A stretch of DNA of 64,000 nucleotides, from the NCBI GenBank assembly GCA_946122785.1, contig CAMGYJ010000008.1:2753742-2817741 (forward strand). The letters are read 5' to 3'. The DNA comes from Linum tenue. Its lineage: Eukaryota; Streptophyta; Magnoliopsida; Malpighiales; Linaceae. The stretch's first letter is position 1, and each line of letters starts with the position of its first letter. Made by a program: the position numbers and the translations under genes. Shown in pieces: positions 1 through 11,127 of this stretch. The notes below the pieces were generated by a model. The model did not search any database and was not told where the DNA came from. It worked only from the letters and a program-made list of their open reading frames with translations.

Positions 1-356
1 ATCTCACCCCAAGTACATATTCCGGTGCCGACACCATCCTCCTCCCCATGATCGTACGCCAACAAGCGAGGGAGTGGGAGCGGCGGCTGGAAGTCTCTAA
101 AAACGATGACTGGCTCTACCCTTCCACTGCCAAATCAGCTTCCCCATGGTTGTGATTGCTCATCCTCATGGCCCGGTCCACGAATTCGTAATTTGGGACC
201 GAATTCTTGAGCTTCTGCCTCTTGGGGTACCTCCCGTATTCCTCGTTCTACTCAAAATCATTAGTGTCGGTGTCGTCTTCGTCGGAGTCGACGCTATTCT
301 CGAGTTCGAAAATGACGTCCTCCTCGTCCTTGACGTAATCGTGGTGGTTGTAGTAA
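1..356 (-). pseudogene. Left inverted arm: degraded gene fragment flanking the copia insertion
   Basis: Read on the minus strand, this flank gives acidic, gene-like peptide stretches broken by stops. Its outer part (about 1-105) is the reverse complement, with scattered mismatches, of about 5630-5727 on the far side of the retrotransposon. Both arms share a GGGAGTGGGAGCGGCGG-type core and a GGGGAGGAGGATGG core. The locus was therefore already an inverted duplication before the copia element landed in it. I cannot name the parent gene with confidence. A trihelix-type transcription factor is one possibility, from the acidic and Thr/Pro-rich composition only. Confidence 0.5.
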
Positions 357-361
357 GTGAC
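357..361. repeat. Target-site duplication GTGAC (left)
   Basis: GTGAC lies directly before the 5' LTR and is repeated exactly at 5406-5410 directly after the 3' LTR. This is the 5-bp duplication expected of a Ty1/copia integrase. Confidence 0.93.
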
Positions 362-697
362 TGTTGAAGAAGGAATCCTTGTCTCACAAGGATTAGGAAG
401 CGCGCCAATGGAATCTGTTCAAATTCAGACTGCTGCAAGTTTGAGCAATACTGCGTCGTTTGCTTTATTACCATGCTGGTCCTTTACTTTATGTTTTGTT
501 ATTTTTTAGCCCAGTCAAGAGTTGTTAGTCTGTTGAGAGTCTTCTGCGAGCTAGGTTGTTAGCTGGTTTGTGTTTAGCTTGATTCTCGGTTAGTGAACGT
601 TGGGAGCAACCAATCTTGTGGTTTGCACTGACAAGTATAAGTATTTGGCTTTCATTCAATAAAAGACTCGTCAGATTGCAATTTACAATGTTCTACA
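362..697 (+). repeat. 5' LTR (336 bp)
   Basis: Begins TGTTGAAG and ends TTCTACA, so it has the usual TG...CA ends. It is followed two bases later by the primer-binding site. It matches 5070-5405 in length and in all but about three bases. Confidence 0.95.
610..663 (+). promoter_or_regulatory. LTR promoter and poly(A) signals
   Basis: A CCAAT box lies at 610-614, a TATAAGTA box at 636-643 and an AATAAA polyadenylation signal at 658-663, all in the last 90 bases of the LTR. The same set recurs in the 3' LTR. The assignment rests on motif matches only. Confidence 0.55.
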
Positions 698-699
698 TT

Positions 700-709
700 T
701 GGTATCAGA
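700..709 (+). other. Primer-binding site, initiator tRNA-Met type
   Basis: TGGTATCAGA matches the usual plant copia primer-binding site, which is complementary to the 3' end of initiator methionine tRNA. It starts two bases after the 5' LTR. Confidence 0.85.
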
Positions 710-882
710 CCATTAGCAAGCTGTAACCATTGTTGCTTTCAAGCAAAGATTCTGAGTGATTGATTAAGGAAATTGAGAGTGAAGTGCAAGATCTGGGTTT
801 GGGAAACACGAGAGTTCTCTGGTGAGGTGTTTTAAGGGTGTGTGATTTCTGAGTGCTGTGAGTTGTGTGTGATCTGTAAAAC

Positions 883-3800
883 ATGAGTGACAACAATGGC
901 TTTGCTCAAGTGGGGTTGCCAAAGTTTGATGGGGATTTCGATCACTGGAGCCTGCTTATGGAAAATCTCCTACGATCCAAGGAGTATTGGTCAGTGGTCA
1001 GTGAGGGAATCCCTGAGCATCCTGCTGGGATTCAACTGTCTGCTGTGGAATCCAAGAACCTAGATGAACTCAGGCTGAAAGATCTCAAGGCCAAAAATTA
1101 CTTGTTCAGCTCCATCGACAATTCCATCCTGAAGACAATCACAAACAAAGCTACCTCCAAACAACTCTGGGATGCTATGAAGACAAAATAACAAGGGAGT
1201 GCTCGTGTTCAGAAGGCTCAGTTGCAGGCTTTAAGGAGAACTTTTGAAGTTCTTGAAATGAAGGAGGGTGAGTCTATTTCTGCCTATTTCAGTTGTGTTA
1301 TGGTAGTGGCTAATGACATGAGGAATTGTGGAGAGGAGATGCCTGATGTTAAGATTGTAGAGAAGATCTTGAGGACATTGACTGAAAGGTTTAACTATGT
1401 TGTATGCTCCATAGAGGAGTCCAAGGACATAGAAACCCTTTCTGTTGATGCCTTGCAGAGTTCCTTACTCGTTCATGAGCAGAAGTTTCATAGGAAGTCT
1501 GCTTTGGAGGAAGATCAGGCACTGAAAATGGCATATGAAGGTGGAGGTAGAGGTGGAAGAGGAGCAGGCAGAGCTGGTGTGTGGCGAGGAAGGGGAAGAG
1601 GGCGAGGAGGAAGAGGCTGGAATAGAGAGCATGTTGAATGCTTCAAATGTCACAAGACGGGTCATTATCGCTGTGAATGCCCTGACTGGTACACAAATCA
1701 GCAAACTCACTATTCTCAGGCCTATTCCAGTGACAAAAGTGACAGAAATGCTCTTCCTTATGATGTTCTGTTAATGGCTTTCCTGGAAGAACCTCTAGCA
1801 GAAGCAATGGACAATTATTGGTTCCTGGATTCTGGTTGTAGTAATCATATGTCTGGAGACAAGAGATGGTTTGAATCTCTTGAAGCTACTCAAGCTGGAA
1901 AGATTAGGCTGGGAAATGATACTAGATTGGATGTTGCTGGCCAAGGCAAAGTGAAGTTGCAGCTGGGAAGTGTGAATCTTATTGTACATAATGTGTTCTA
2001 TGTACCTGGATTAAAAACCAATCTACTGAGTATGGGCCAGCTGCAAGAGAAGGGGCTGGAGTTCATGGTAAAGAGGAACACTTGCAGAATTTATCATGAA
2101 GAAAGAGGGTTTCTGCTAGAAACCACAATGAGATCAAACAGAATGTTTGTCTTGAAGGATGAGTCAGGCAAGACTGAAGCTCATTGGATTCAAACTGAAG
2201 ATACCTCGAAGACCTCCTTGAGCCTTTGGCACAGGAGGTTTGGTCATTTGAATCCTCATGGCCTACTACAAGTGACACAGAAGGGGTTCATCACAGGCAT
2301 ACCTCAGCTGAAGGGGAAGGTTGGAGTCTGTTCTACATGCCAAGTGGGCAAGCAAACCAGGAAGACCTTTTCAAAGCACAGCCAATGGAGGGCCACACAG
2401 AAACTTTAGCTGCTCCATGCAGATCTCTGTGGACCCATCACACCCATTTCAAATGGGGGGAGAAGGTATATTCTTACCATAATTGATGATTTCAGTAGGA
2501 AGCTGTGGGCTTACTTCCTAGCAGCTAAGTCTGAGGCTTTGGAATGGTTTAAGAAGTTCAAGGCACAGGTTGAAAAGGAGACTGGTTTACCAATTATGTG
2601 TCTCAGAACAGACAGGGGAGGAGAGTTCTTGTTAAATGAATTCCAGGCTCTTTGTGATGAAACTGGAATCAAGAGACAGTTAACAGCAGCTCTAACTCCT
2701 CAGCAAAACGGGGTGGCAGAAAGGAAAAACAGAACCACCATGAACATGGTGAGATGCATGCTCAAAGACACTCTAGTACCTGCAAAATTCTGGCCAGAAG
2801 CTTTAACCTGGACAACACATGTTTTAAATCGAAGCCCTACTGTTGCTAATGGTGGAAAAACACCACAGGAGCTGTGGACTGGTGCTCCCCCATCAGTCTC
2901 TCACTTCAGGTTGTTTGGTTGTGTGGCATATGCCCATATACCTGACAAGTTCAGAAAGAAGTTGGATGATAAGAGTGTCCAGTGCCATTTTCTGGGGATT
3001 TCCACAGAATCAAAGGCCTACAGACTTTACAATCCAGAAACACAGAAAATTCTGGTGAGTAGGGATGTGGTTTTTGATGAAAGTAAGGGCTGGAAGTGGA
3101 AATCTGATGTTCAACCTGTCCTAACAAGTCTACTATGGAAGGAAGTGATGATATCTATGAAGATTCTGATGGAGAAGAAGGACCACAACTTTCAGCTATT
3201 GCAGTTCCTGATGAAACAAATGAGGAGGAAGAAGAATCTGAAGAACCTCCAAGTCCAAAAACTCCTACACCTCCTGCTGTACCTGAAGCTGCAGATGAAG
3301 ATGCTGGAAATGAGGCCACTGATGTGCTAGGCCTACCTCAAAGCACTGATCTTGGTCCCAGATCAAGAAAGCCACCAAGTTACCTAGCCATATATGACTG
3401 CAACAGCATAGAAAGTGAGCAACCAGAATGGCTGGCTATGATTGCAGTATCTGAAGATCCTCAATCCTTTGAAGAAGCTGCCACAAAAGAAGTCTGGAAT
3501 GAAGCAATGAGGCAGGAAATGAAGTCCATTGACAAGAATAACACCTGGGAATTAACTGATATGCCTGCAGGTATAATTCCCATTGGTCTCAAGTGGATTT
3601 ATAAGACTAAGTTTACTGAAACAGGAGCTCTGGATAAACATAAAGCTCGGTTGGTTGTCAAAGGATATGCGCAGAAGCTAGGAATAGACTATAATGAGGT
3701 CTTTGCTCCAGTAGCCAGATGGGATACTATCAGGTGTTTGTTGGCTTTTGCTGCACAACATGGAGTACCAGTCTGGCAGCTTGATGTCAAAAGCGCATTC

Positions 3801-5008
3801 CTCCATGGAGAACTTACTGAGGATGTCTATGTTGAGCAACCACAAGGGTTTGTGGTTGCTGGGGAGGAATCCAAAGTATACAAACTCAAGAAAGCCTTGT
3901 ATGGCTTAAAACAGGCTCCCAGGGCCTGGTACAGTCGAATAGAAGCTCATTTCTTGGCTGCTGGGTTCCAAAAATGTCCATATGAGGCCACATTGTTCAT
4001 CAAACACTCTGGTGAAGGAGTACTACTGGTAAGCATTTATGTGGATGATATACTTTATACTGGTACTAATGCTGCTATGGTTGCTGAGTTCAAAAATCGA
4101 TGGAAGCAGAATTTGAGATGACAGATTTGGGAAAAATGAAATACTTTCTAGGGGTGGAAGTAATTCAGAAAGAAACTGGCATATTCATATTTCAGCAGAA
4201 GTATGCAAAGGAGGTATTAGCAAGATTCAATCTTGCTGACTGCAATTTTGTCCATAATCCACTTGTTCCTGGAGCAAAACTGACAAAGGCTGGAGATGGA
4301 GGCTTGATGAATGCCACTGAGTACAAGCAGCTCATTGGCAGTCTGCTGTACATTATAGCCACCAGACCAGACTTGATGTTTGTTGTATGCTTATTGAGCA
4401 GGTACATGGAAGCACCCACCAAGCAGCACCTACTAGCAGCTAAAAGAGTTCTCAGATACTTAAAAGGTACACTCAGCAATGGAATATGGTACAAAAGGGA
4501 GAATGGAGAAGGAAGTCTGTTAGGATATACAGACTCAGACTATGCAGGTGATTCTGATGACAGGAAGAGTACCAGTGGATACATTTTCTTCCTTGCAGGT
4601 GGAGCTGTTTCCTGGGCCTCCAAAAAGCAACCTGTGGTGACCCTATCAACTATTGAGGTTGAGTTCGTGGCTGCTGCCTACTGTGCAGCACAGGCAGTGT
4701 GGTTGAGAAGAGTTCTAACTGAGATTGGATGGGAATGAAGTGTGAAGAAGGCCACTGAGATCAGGTGTGACAACAGCTCGACTATAAAGCTGTCCAGAAA
4801 TCCAGTTCTTCATGGAAGGAGTAAACATATAGATGTAAGGTTTCATTTCCTGAGGGAGTTGGTTCGAGATGAAGTTGTGGAATTACAGCAGTGTGGTACA
4901 AGGGATCAAGTGGCAGACATTATGACCAAGGCTTTATCTCAAGAAGCCTTTCACAGGCTGAGAGCAGAGCTTGGTATGTGTGATCTTTCTGAATTCGAAG
5001 ATCAGTGA
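883..5008 (+). pseudogene. Copia gag-pol polyprotein, broken by three stops and two frameshifts
   Basis: The first ATG after the primer-binding site is at 883. Visible parts in order: the gag/UBN2-like domain; a CCHC zinc knuckle (CFKCHKTGHYRCEC) near 1640-1680 after an Arg/Gly-rich stretch; an aspartic protease with the DSG motif near 1825; the HHCC and DDE integrase (LWHRRFGH near 2225, TDRGGEF near 2610, PQQNGVAERKN near 2700); reverse transcriptase with YVDD near 4040; and RNase H (TDSDYAGD near 4530) to the end. In-frame stops lie at 1189-1191 (TAA), 2407-2409 (TAG) and 4736-4738 (TGA). The frame shifts near 3110-3135 and near 4090-4105, the second at an A-run. This copy cannot encode a full polyprotein. 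It could still have moved using proteins supplied by another copy. Confidence 0.93.
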
Positions 5009-5057
5009 AGGCTGGAGATGGTAAGTGAATTGAAGCGTGAAGTGGAAGGGTTCAGTT

Positions 5058-5069
5058 CAGGGGAGGATA
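5058..5069 (+). other. Polypurine tract
   Basis: The purine-rich run AGGGGAGGATA lies immediately before the 3' LTR, where plus-strand DNA synthesis is primed in LTR retrotransposons. Confidence 0.8.
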
Positions 5070-5405
5070 TGTTGAAGAAGGAATCCTTGTCTCACAAGGA
5101 TTAGGAAGCGCGCCAATGGAATCTGTTCAAATTCAGACTGCTGCAAGTTTGAGCAATACTGCGTCGTTTGCTTTATTACCATGCTGGTCCTTTACTTTAT
5201 GTTTTGTTATTTTTTAGCCCAGTCAAGAGTTGTTAGTCTGTTGAGAGTCTTCTGCGAGCTAGGTTGTTAGCTGGTTTGTGTTTAGCTTGATTCTCGGTTA
5301 GTGAAAGTTGGGAGCAACCAATCTTGTGGTTTGCACTGACAAGTATAAGTATTTGGCTTTCATTCAATAAAAGACTCGTCAGATTGCAATTTACAGTGTT
5401 CTATA
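5070..5405 (+). repeat. 3' LTR (336 bp)
   Basis: Same length as the 5' LTR. Its terminal dinucleotide is TA instead of CA (TTCTATA), one of about three differences between the two LTRs. The GTGAC duplication follows at 5406-5410. Confidence 0.94.
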
Positions 5406-5410
5406 GTGAC

Positions 5411-5877
5411 CATAAGTGGCTGTCGGGCGGTGGGAGTATAAAGGGGACTTCTTTGCTAGATTATGGGGGTAAGCTTTCGGTGGATACCTATCATCATCTT
5501 CCGTATCATCCATGGCTAAAGTCTGAAGAAAGAGTTCAATAGAATTGAAATAGCTGATTACCAATCGAATTGGGAAGAGTAATTTTGCTGAAGTGGGGGA
5601 ATTTCGGTGGAGCTAAATGGAGTCATCGCTTTCAAAGACTCCAACCGCCGCTCCCACTCCCTCTTATTGGTGTACGACCTTGGGGAGGAGGATGGCGCCG
5701 GAATCTCTACTTGGGGTGAGATCCGTCGGAGAAGGTAGCCTAGTAGGCTTGGGTGGGGATGCTGCCGAAGAAATTAGATTTACTGGGGATAAGAAGAATT
5801 TTTTTTCATTTTTTAATAATTGTGAAAGTGAGTTGGAATTTAAAAATTATTAAAAAAATTTATTTTATTATTATTTA
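5411..5877 (+). pseudogene. Right flank with inverted arm of the duplicated gene fragment
   Basis: It continues the pre-insertion locus directly after the GTGAC duplication. An open stretch starts at ATG 5617 (about 78 codons) and opens with a Ser/Thr/Pro-rich N-terminus. Positions 5630-5727 are the inverted counterpart of about 1-105. The coding-like part runs into A/T-rich DNA near 5790, so this looks like a truncated exon rather than a working gene. Confidence 0.45.
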
Positions 5878-6010
5878 ACTGCCACATCACACATTTAACA
5901 GTCAGCTATGTGAGTTGACTGCCACGTCAGACAAAGTTAACGGAGTTGGACGAAAAGTGACCAAACTTGAAACATTTAACTAATCTTAGTGACCGTGAAT
6001 GTAATTAAAT
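5878..6010. repeat. Single-ended Mutator-type TIR relic
   Basis: The stretch contains a CCACGTCAGACAAAGTTAAC-type core, followed by CGGAGTTGGACG and AGTGACC words. These are also found in the long terminal inverted repeats of the two Pack-MULEs at 18372-20185 and 21135-22613. I see no matching second end nearby, so this is probably an orphan end. Confidence 0.5.
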
Positions 6011-6230
6011 ATTTCTAGTAACTAATCTTGGCCCATTTTTAATTAAACTCGTCATGCCCTATTAGTTGACCACTTTCCACCCAATCTAACTCAGAATTCA
6101 AGGAAATATACGCAAAAACAAAAGCTGGAACTCACTAGTTGATTGTGTTCCAGGAAGCATCCTTTCTTTTATGTTTTGGACTGGCTAAGGGAGCAGATCT
6201 GGTGAGTAAATTTGTGGTAAGTAACCCCAT

Positions 6231-6534
6231 GCATAACCCAATAAGAATCTGTAACATCAGCGCCTCCTTTTCTCTCCTGGAAAAATAATTAATTTTCTTT
6301 CTCTTAATCTTTAACGGACGATTTCTCAATCGTTTTAACTCGGAATTTAATTTTTTTTTGCACAGTTAGATCAGATTAATTTTTGCATAACCCAATAAGA
6401 ATCTGCAACATCAGCGCCTCCTTCTCTCTCCTGGAAAAATAATTAATTTTCTTTCCCTTAATCTTTAACGGACGATTTCTCAATCGTTTTAACTCGGAAT
6501 TTAATTTTTTTTGCACAGTTAGATCAGATTAATT
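6231..6534. repeat. Tandem duplication, 154-bp period
   Basis: 6231-6384 and 6385-6534 are almost the same sequence, each running from GCATAACCCAATAAGAATCT to AGTTAGATCAGATTAATT. They differ at a few sites such as TGTAACATC against TGCAACATC. The duplication lies in the left arm of the fold-back element. Confidence 0.9.
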
Positions 6535-6606
6535 GTGCTCTTCAAAATGATATCCACTTTGATATTTTTTGGAACAAAAAAAATTTGTCATTTATTACCA
6601 GTCTAC

Positions 6607-6760
6607 ACCATATGGTATTGACTATACCATATGGTATTGACTGGTATTAAATAACAGCATACCATATGGTATGAAAAATACCAGTCAATACCATATGTTG
6701 TTATTTAATATCAGTCAATACCATATGGTATTAAATAACAGCATACCATATGGTATGAAA
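6607..6760. repeat. Cluster of ACCATATGGT palindromes
   Basis: The 10-bp palindrome ACCATATGGT occurs five times, plus a variant ACCATATGTT, in about 150 bp. It is linked by AATACCAGTCAAT and TTAAATAACAGC spacers that also appear in both orientations. The block can fold into many alternative hairpins and lies at the centre of the fold-back element. Confidence 0.85.
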
Positions 6761-7204
6761 AATACCACCTCATACTAGGGTGATATAGTATGGTATGGAG
6801 TTGGTAACGAGAGGTTTGAAATTTTTTCTCACAGAAAATTTTGAAATCCAATAGATCATGATTAAATCGTTCCTTTTATGCAAAAATTTTCGAAAATGAC
6901 TAAACAATGAAGAAGATAACATATGGTATGGAGTTGGTAACGAGAGGGATGAAATTTTTTTTCTCAAAAAATATTGAAAATTGATATCATTTTGTAGAGC
7001 ACAACGAACTCGTTCCATCTGTGGAAAAAAAATTGAAATCCGAGTTAGAATGAAGAAGATATGATTCAATTAAGAAAACTAGGGAAAATAAATTCCTTTA
7101 ATTCTCCACCCTTAGCTATGTAGTCACTTAAAAGAAGGGTCCAGATTTGGTTACTCATTGTTACTCACCTTAAGGTTACTCACCCTATCTTGAGCCTAGC
7201 CAAT

Positions 7205-7589
7205 GATCACAAAAACAGGAAACGACGACAATCAGTTATAAACGCGCTGCTACGGATCGGGAAATCACCGGAATCGACAAAGGAAGAATACGAAAGCGAG
7301 AATCGAAAAAACACAGACACACGATTTACGTGGTTCACTAACACGATGTGTGTTAGCTAGTCCACGGGCGAGAGAGAGCCAGTTTCACTATATCGAGGAG
7401 ATTACAGATTATAGAGGAGTATGAGAAGTATTTATAGTACTTCTCCATGTGGGTCCACACCTAATCCAATCTGACAAAGGAAACGGTTACAGACCAGGCC
7501 TAGAACCCGAACCCAAATAACATTGAGCCCATACACCGTGGACATCCCCACCACCAATTCTATGGTAAACTCGGGAAGGAGAAGGGTAT
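7205..7589. repeat. LTR-like fragment, no gene
   Basis: It contains a GATTTACGTGGTTCACTAAC...TAGTCCACGGGCGAGAGAG stretch of the kind often seen in plant LTRs and related repeats. No open frame, primer-binding site or second copy is visible in the window. It may be the remains of a solo LTR, but I cannot prove it. Confidence 0.3.
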
Positions 7590-8985
7590 TCTGAAAAGTG
7601 AAAAGACTTAATAAAGAAGTCTACTATGCCATATATGATCAGAAAAGAATGTTAGAGTTAAAGTTTGAACAATTACAAACAACAATTTTTCTTAATCCCA
7701 CTAAGGCTCTTGTAGGAGAGGAAGCTGATTTGGCTAAGGAGTATAGCGATTTTCAAAAGGCTAAAGAATTGTTTTATCAGTAGAAATAGAGAACACAGTG
7801 GGTGCAAGTAGGGGATATGAACACTACTCAAGTTAACAAAGTTGTCAACCAAGAGTGTGCATAGCACGAAGATATGGAAGTAAAGGTTCCCCGACTTTGA
7901 TTATTCTCGAGGCACCACCGATGATTGATAGAGCTTACCATTGTTTTTGTCCTACAAGTGGTTTGAGTACGGGTGTTTGGGGGCAAGCAAAAGTTCAAGT
8001 GTGTGTTGGGGGGGGGGGGGGGGAGTGAATCGGGTTACATTACACACTTTTGTACCCCTTTACTTGTGATGTTTGATGTGATGAAAGCATTATCACTATA
8101 ATATACATGGAAGAATATTTCCCCTCGTAGCATAGTAAAAGTTGATTTGATGAAAGCTTTCGACTCTGTTGATTGGCATTTCCTACTGACTGTTTTGGAA
8201 GCAATGGGATTTCCCAGTTTATTTCTTAGATGGATCTCTATGTGTGTTACAACCCCTAAAATTAGTGTGGGGTTTAATGGAGGGGTAGTGGGGTATTTTG
8301 CAGCACAAAAGGGTCTGCGGCAAGGAGATCCACTGTCTCTTTATTTGTTTGTTGTTGCAATGGAGGTGTTCAGTTGCCTTATGGAAGAAGCAGTTTCTGA
8401 AAATAGATTTTCATTTCATCCTCTGTGTAAAATGATTGGTCTAACACATATAATGTTTGTTGATGATCTGCTGTTGTTCGCTAATGGGTCCAATAATGGT
8501 TTACAGTGTATTCAGAGAGTATTGTCTGATTTCAGAATTTTGTCAGGGCTAAATTCAAATCCTTCCAAATGTGAATCATACTGTGGGGGTTTGCCTCAGG
8601 AGTGGAAAGAGAGTATGGCTGCTTATGCAGGATATAAGTTAGGTACCCTTCCAGTTAGGTATCTGGGGGTTCCTTTGATTTCAAGCAAGCTCACAGTTAA
8701 AGCCTATCGACCCTTGATAGATAAACGGTTGGGCAGAATACAAAACTGCAGGTCAAAACTTTTGAGTTATGCTGGGAAGCTTCAACTTGTGATGTCTGTT
8801 CTTTACAGCTTTGTACAATTCTGGATGGTGATTTTTGTCTTACCAAAGAAAGTCATTAAGGAAATTGAGAAACTCTGTAGTAATTTTCTATGGGGAGTGG
8901 GCTCTGAAGGTAAACTTCGAGCTAATGTTGAATGGAGCAGGATCTGTTTTCCTAAAAAAGAAGGAGGCTTAGGAGAACACAAGTG
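7590..8985 (+). pseudogene. L1-type LINE ORF2 relic (reverse transcriptase)
   Basis: An upstream piece (about 7590-7860) resembles the linker before the RT domain and has stops. A longer open piece from about 8147 to 9022 holds the RT fingers and palm: MKAFDSVDW near 8150, GLRQGDPLS near 8310, and the catalytic box FVDD at about 8456-8467. The thumb-like region (PVRYLGVPL near 8655) follows, and homology ends near GGLGE at about 8975. Between the two pieces lie several stops and a run of about 16 G at 8007-8022. The endonuclease domain, 3' UTR and poly(A) tail are missing. Confidence 0.88.
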
Positions 8986-9144
8986 TCTATCGATCTGTCC
9001 CTTTAGTGTGCACGATAGGTAAAACTAATTGAATTGAGCTAAATTCGTAATGCACATATACGTGAGCCTTGACTGAGGTGACAATGGGTCTTGAGGGGAT
9101 GCCAACTATAGCTTAGGAATCTCCAACTGCCCACCTGCTAAGTA

Positions 9145-11127
9145 CACTACAACAAATTCGGCCTATTAGGACAAAAAACTTATTTTTGTCATTTTTTGTT
9201 TGTCACAATAGGTACGCTGATATGACTAAAATAATATATGTCCTATTTGGTATGTCTAATGTGACAAAAACATTGTTGTCAGAATAAGTCGTCATTTAAA
9301 GTGAGTAATGTGACAAATATTTCGTGTCACAATTGAGTTTGTCACAATATGCATCCCATATCGGGGTGTAAGATACACAAAAGTGACAAATTATATCGTC
9401 AGAGTAGCTTTTGTCATATTATGTCTTCCTAAATTGTTTAAATGACAAAGTATTTCGTCGCAATAGATAGCAATAATCCCATGACGAGCTGACAAAAGGA
9501 CATGTTCGTCATAATATAGTGGTTTCAACTTTGACAAAAGGACATGTTCGTCATAATATAGTGGTTTCGGCTTTGACAAAAGGCATGTTCGTAATAATAT
9601 AGTGGTTTCGTTTTTGTCAAAGGCATTTTCGTCAGATTTGCTTGTGTTCAGTCCCGCCCACAAACCCAAATTTCAGCCCCGCCCAATTTTTACTGTTCAC
9701 TTGCCAATCCACCAATTTTTAGACCCGAATTTTCAGTCTAACCGACACAATTTCAGTGATTTTGAATTTTTAACAAAATTTATGGCTCCAATAATTTCCT
9801 ATTCCGCCAAAACTTGCCCCCTAAAAATTTTAAAATTTCCCCTTCTCACAAAAATCCCTTTACCCTAAATTCCATACGAGATTCCTGCCCCTCTACCCTC
9901 TTTTATCTCTCCGCATTTATTGATTCTCCCCCCTTTCAACTTTCCTTCTTTTCTACCCTACTTCGTTCTCTCCAAAAAACGACCCTTCACTTGCTCCTCT
10001 ACTCTTAAAGAAAACGATGTCTTTATCTCTTCCTTCCTCTTCAAAAAGATCACCGCTAGCCGCTTCCTCTAACGACGATGGGCGACGCTGGAGGAGAGAT
10101 TGAGACGACAATGATTGCTGAGATTCGACGACGATGGGAGAGAGATCGAGAGACAAGGGGCGGAGAGATTGACAGGCGACGGGCGGAGATCAACAAGCGA
10201 CGATCAGATAGATCGACATGAAACGGATGGAGAGATCGACAGGCGACGATGGCGTCGAGCTCAAGAGGTGACGGGCAGATCGAGAGGTTGCGATGGAGGA
10301 GCATTCCAGCAAGAGCGATTGGACTACTTTGACTTTTTTTGCAGGTTAGGCTTCGGCGGAAGAAGGGGTTTCAGCGGGGTAGGGGCTGAGGGTGAGGCGG
10401 TGGAGATAGGAGGAGATGGTCTCGAAGGCCAGACGAGTTAAGGTCGGTTGGAGATCGACGAGTACAAGGTCCGGTGCGAGACTAGCAGCCACGGTGGGAG
10501 AAGGATTCTGATGTATGCATTTTTTTTTCTTGTGTTTGTTATTTTTTTAAGGTTCCAATTCTGGGTTTGAGGAGGAGAAGGAGCAATTCTGGATTTGGTT
10601 AGTTTGGATGGGTTGTAATTGCTGGGTTAGCGAAGCTTTTTTGGGTTTGTGAAACTTTTATGGGATTGTGAATGAAGAACAAATTGTGATAACAAAGCTT
10701 TGTTGGATTTGTGAGTTCCTTTTTATCAATTTGGATTTGCGAGATGGGCATAATCGACGGAGAATAAAAATCATTGTCTTCACTTGTGACAAAATGTAGT
10801 CGTCACAATATACAATTATGACAAAATATAATCGTGTAATATGACGAACAATTCTCTCAAAATCACCAGATTATGACAACTATAATGACAAAATATGTCG
10901 TCATAAGATCTCTGTTTGTCACAATAGACTACCCAGAACCTCAGTTATACTGAAAGCAAATGTGACAACCTTGTTTTCATTTTTTTGTCACATCTGACCT
11001 ATCTTGACGGCAATAAAATGACAAAACTTTGTGACAACACCTTTTTTCATATTATACCTAATATGACAAAAACAGTATCTAATATGACAAATTTGTCTCA
11101 TCATAATAGGCCGAATTTGTTGTAGTG
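9145..11127. mobile_element. Non-autonomous CACTA (En/Spm-type) transposon
   Basis: Left end CACTACAACAAATTCGGCCT at 9145, right end its inverse ending ...TTGTTGTAGTG at 11127. About 400 bp inside each end are full of TGACAAA / TTTGTCA words, the clustered subterminal repeats typical of CACTA elements. A GTA precedes the left end, and GTA can also be read at the right junction if the terminal G is shared, so a 3-bp duplication is possible but not clean. The middle (about 9900-10500) is a GC-rich, GACGATG/GAGAGATCGA-rich stretch, perhaps captured host DNA. No transposase is present. Confidence 0.85.

Larger units (their letters stand above)
362..5405 (+). mobile_element. Ty1/copia LTR retrotransposon, complete but coding-defective
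   Basis: The element is complete from LTR to LTR: 336-bp LTRs at 362-697 and 5070-5405, a primer-binding site at 700-709, gag-pol, a polypurine tract just before the 3' LTR, and a GTGAC duplication on both sides. Domain order is gag, CCHC knuckle, protease, integrase, reverse transcriptase, RNase H, which is the copia order because integrase precedes reverse transcriptase. By eye the two LTRs differ at only three sites, near 595/5303, 687/5395 and 696/5404, so the insertion is young. The reading frame is broken in at least five places (see the gag-pol entry). Confidence 0.96.
6180..7204. mobile_element. Fold-back / MITE-like element, about 1 kb
   Basis: The two ends are inverted copies. Left: CTGGCTAAGGGAGCAGATCT followed by GGTGAGTAA and GTAAGTAACC. 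Right: GGTTACTCACC, ATCTTGAGCCTAGCCA. Inside, 6480-6580 is the imperfect reverse complement of about 6955-7055 (TTGTGCTCT...AAATGATATC against GATATCATTTTGTAGAGCACAA). A tandem duplication and a palindrome cluster sit in it. No coding capacity is seen. The exact ends and target duplication are uncertain. Confidence 0.55.

Noticed and set aside
10115..10441. Arg/Asp-rich open frame of about 108 codons in the CACTA element
   Set aside because: Low-complexity GACGATC/GAGATCG repeats are open in several frames on both strands. No domain.
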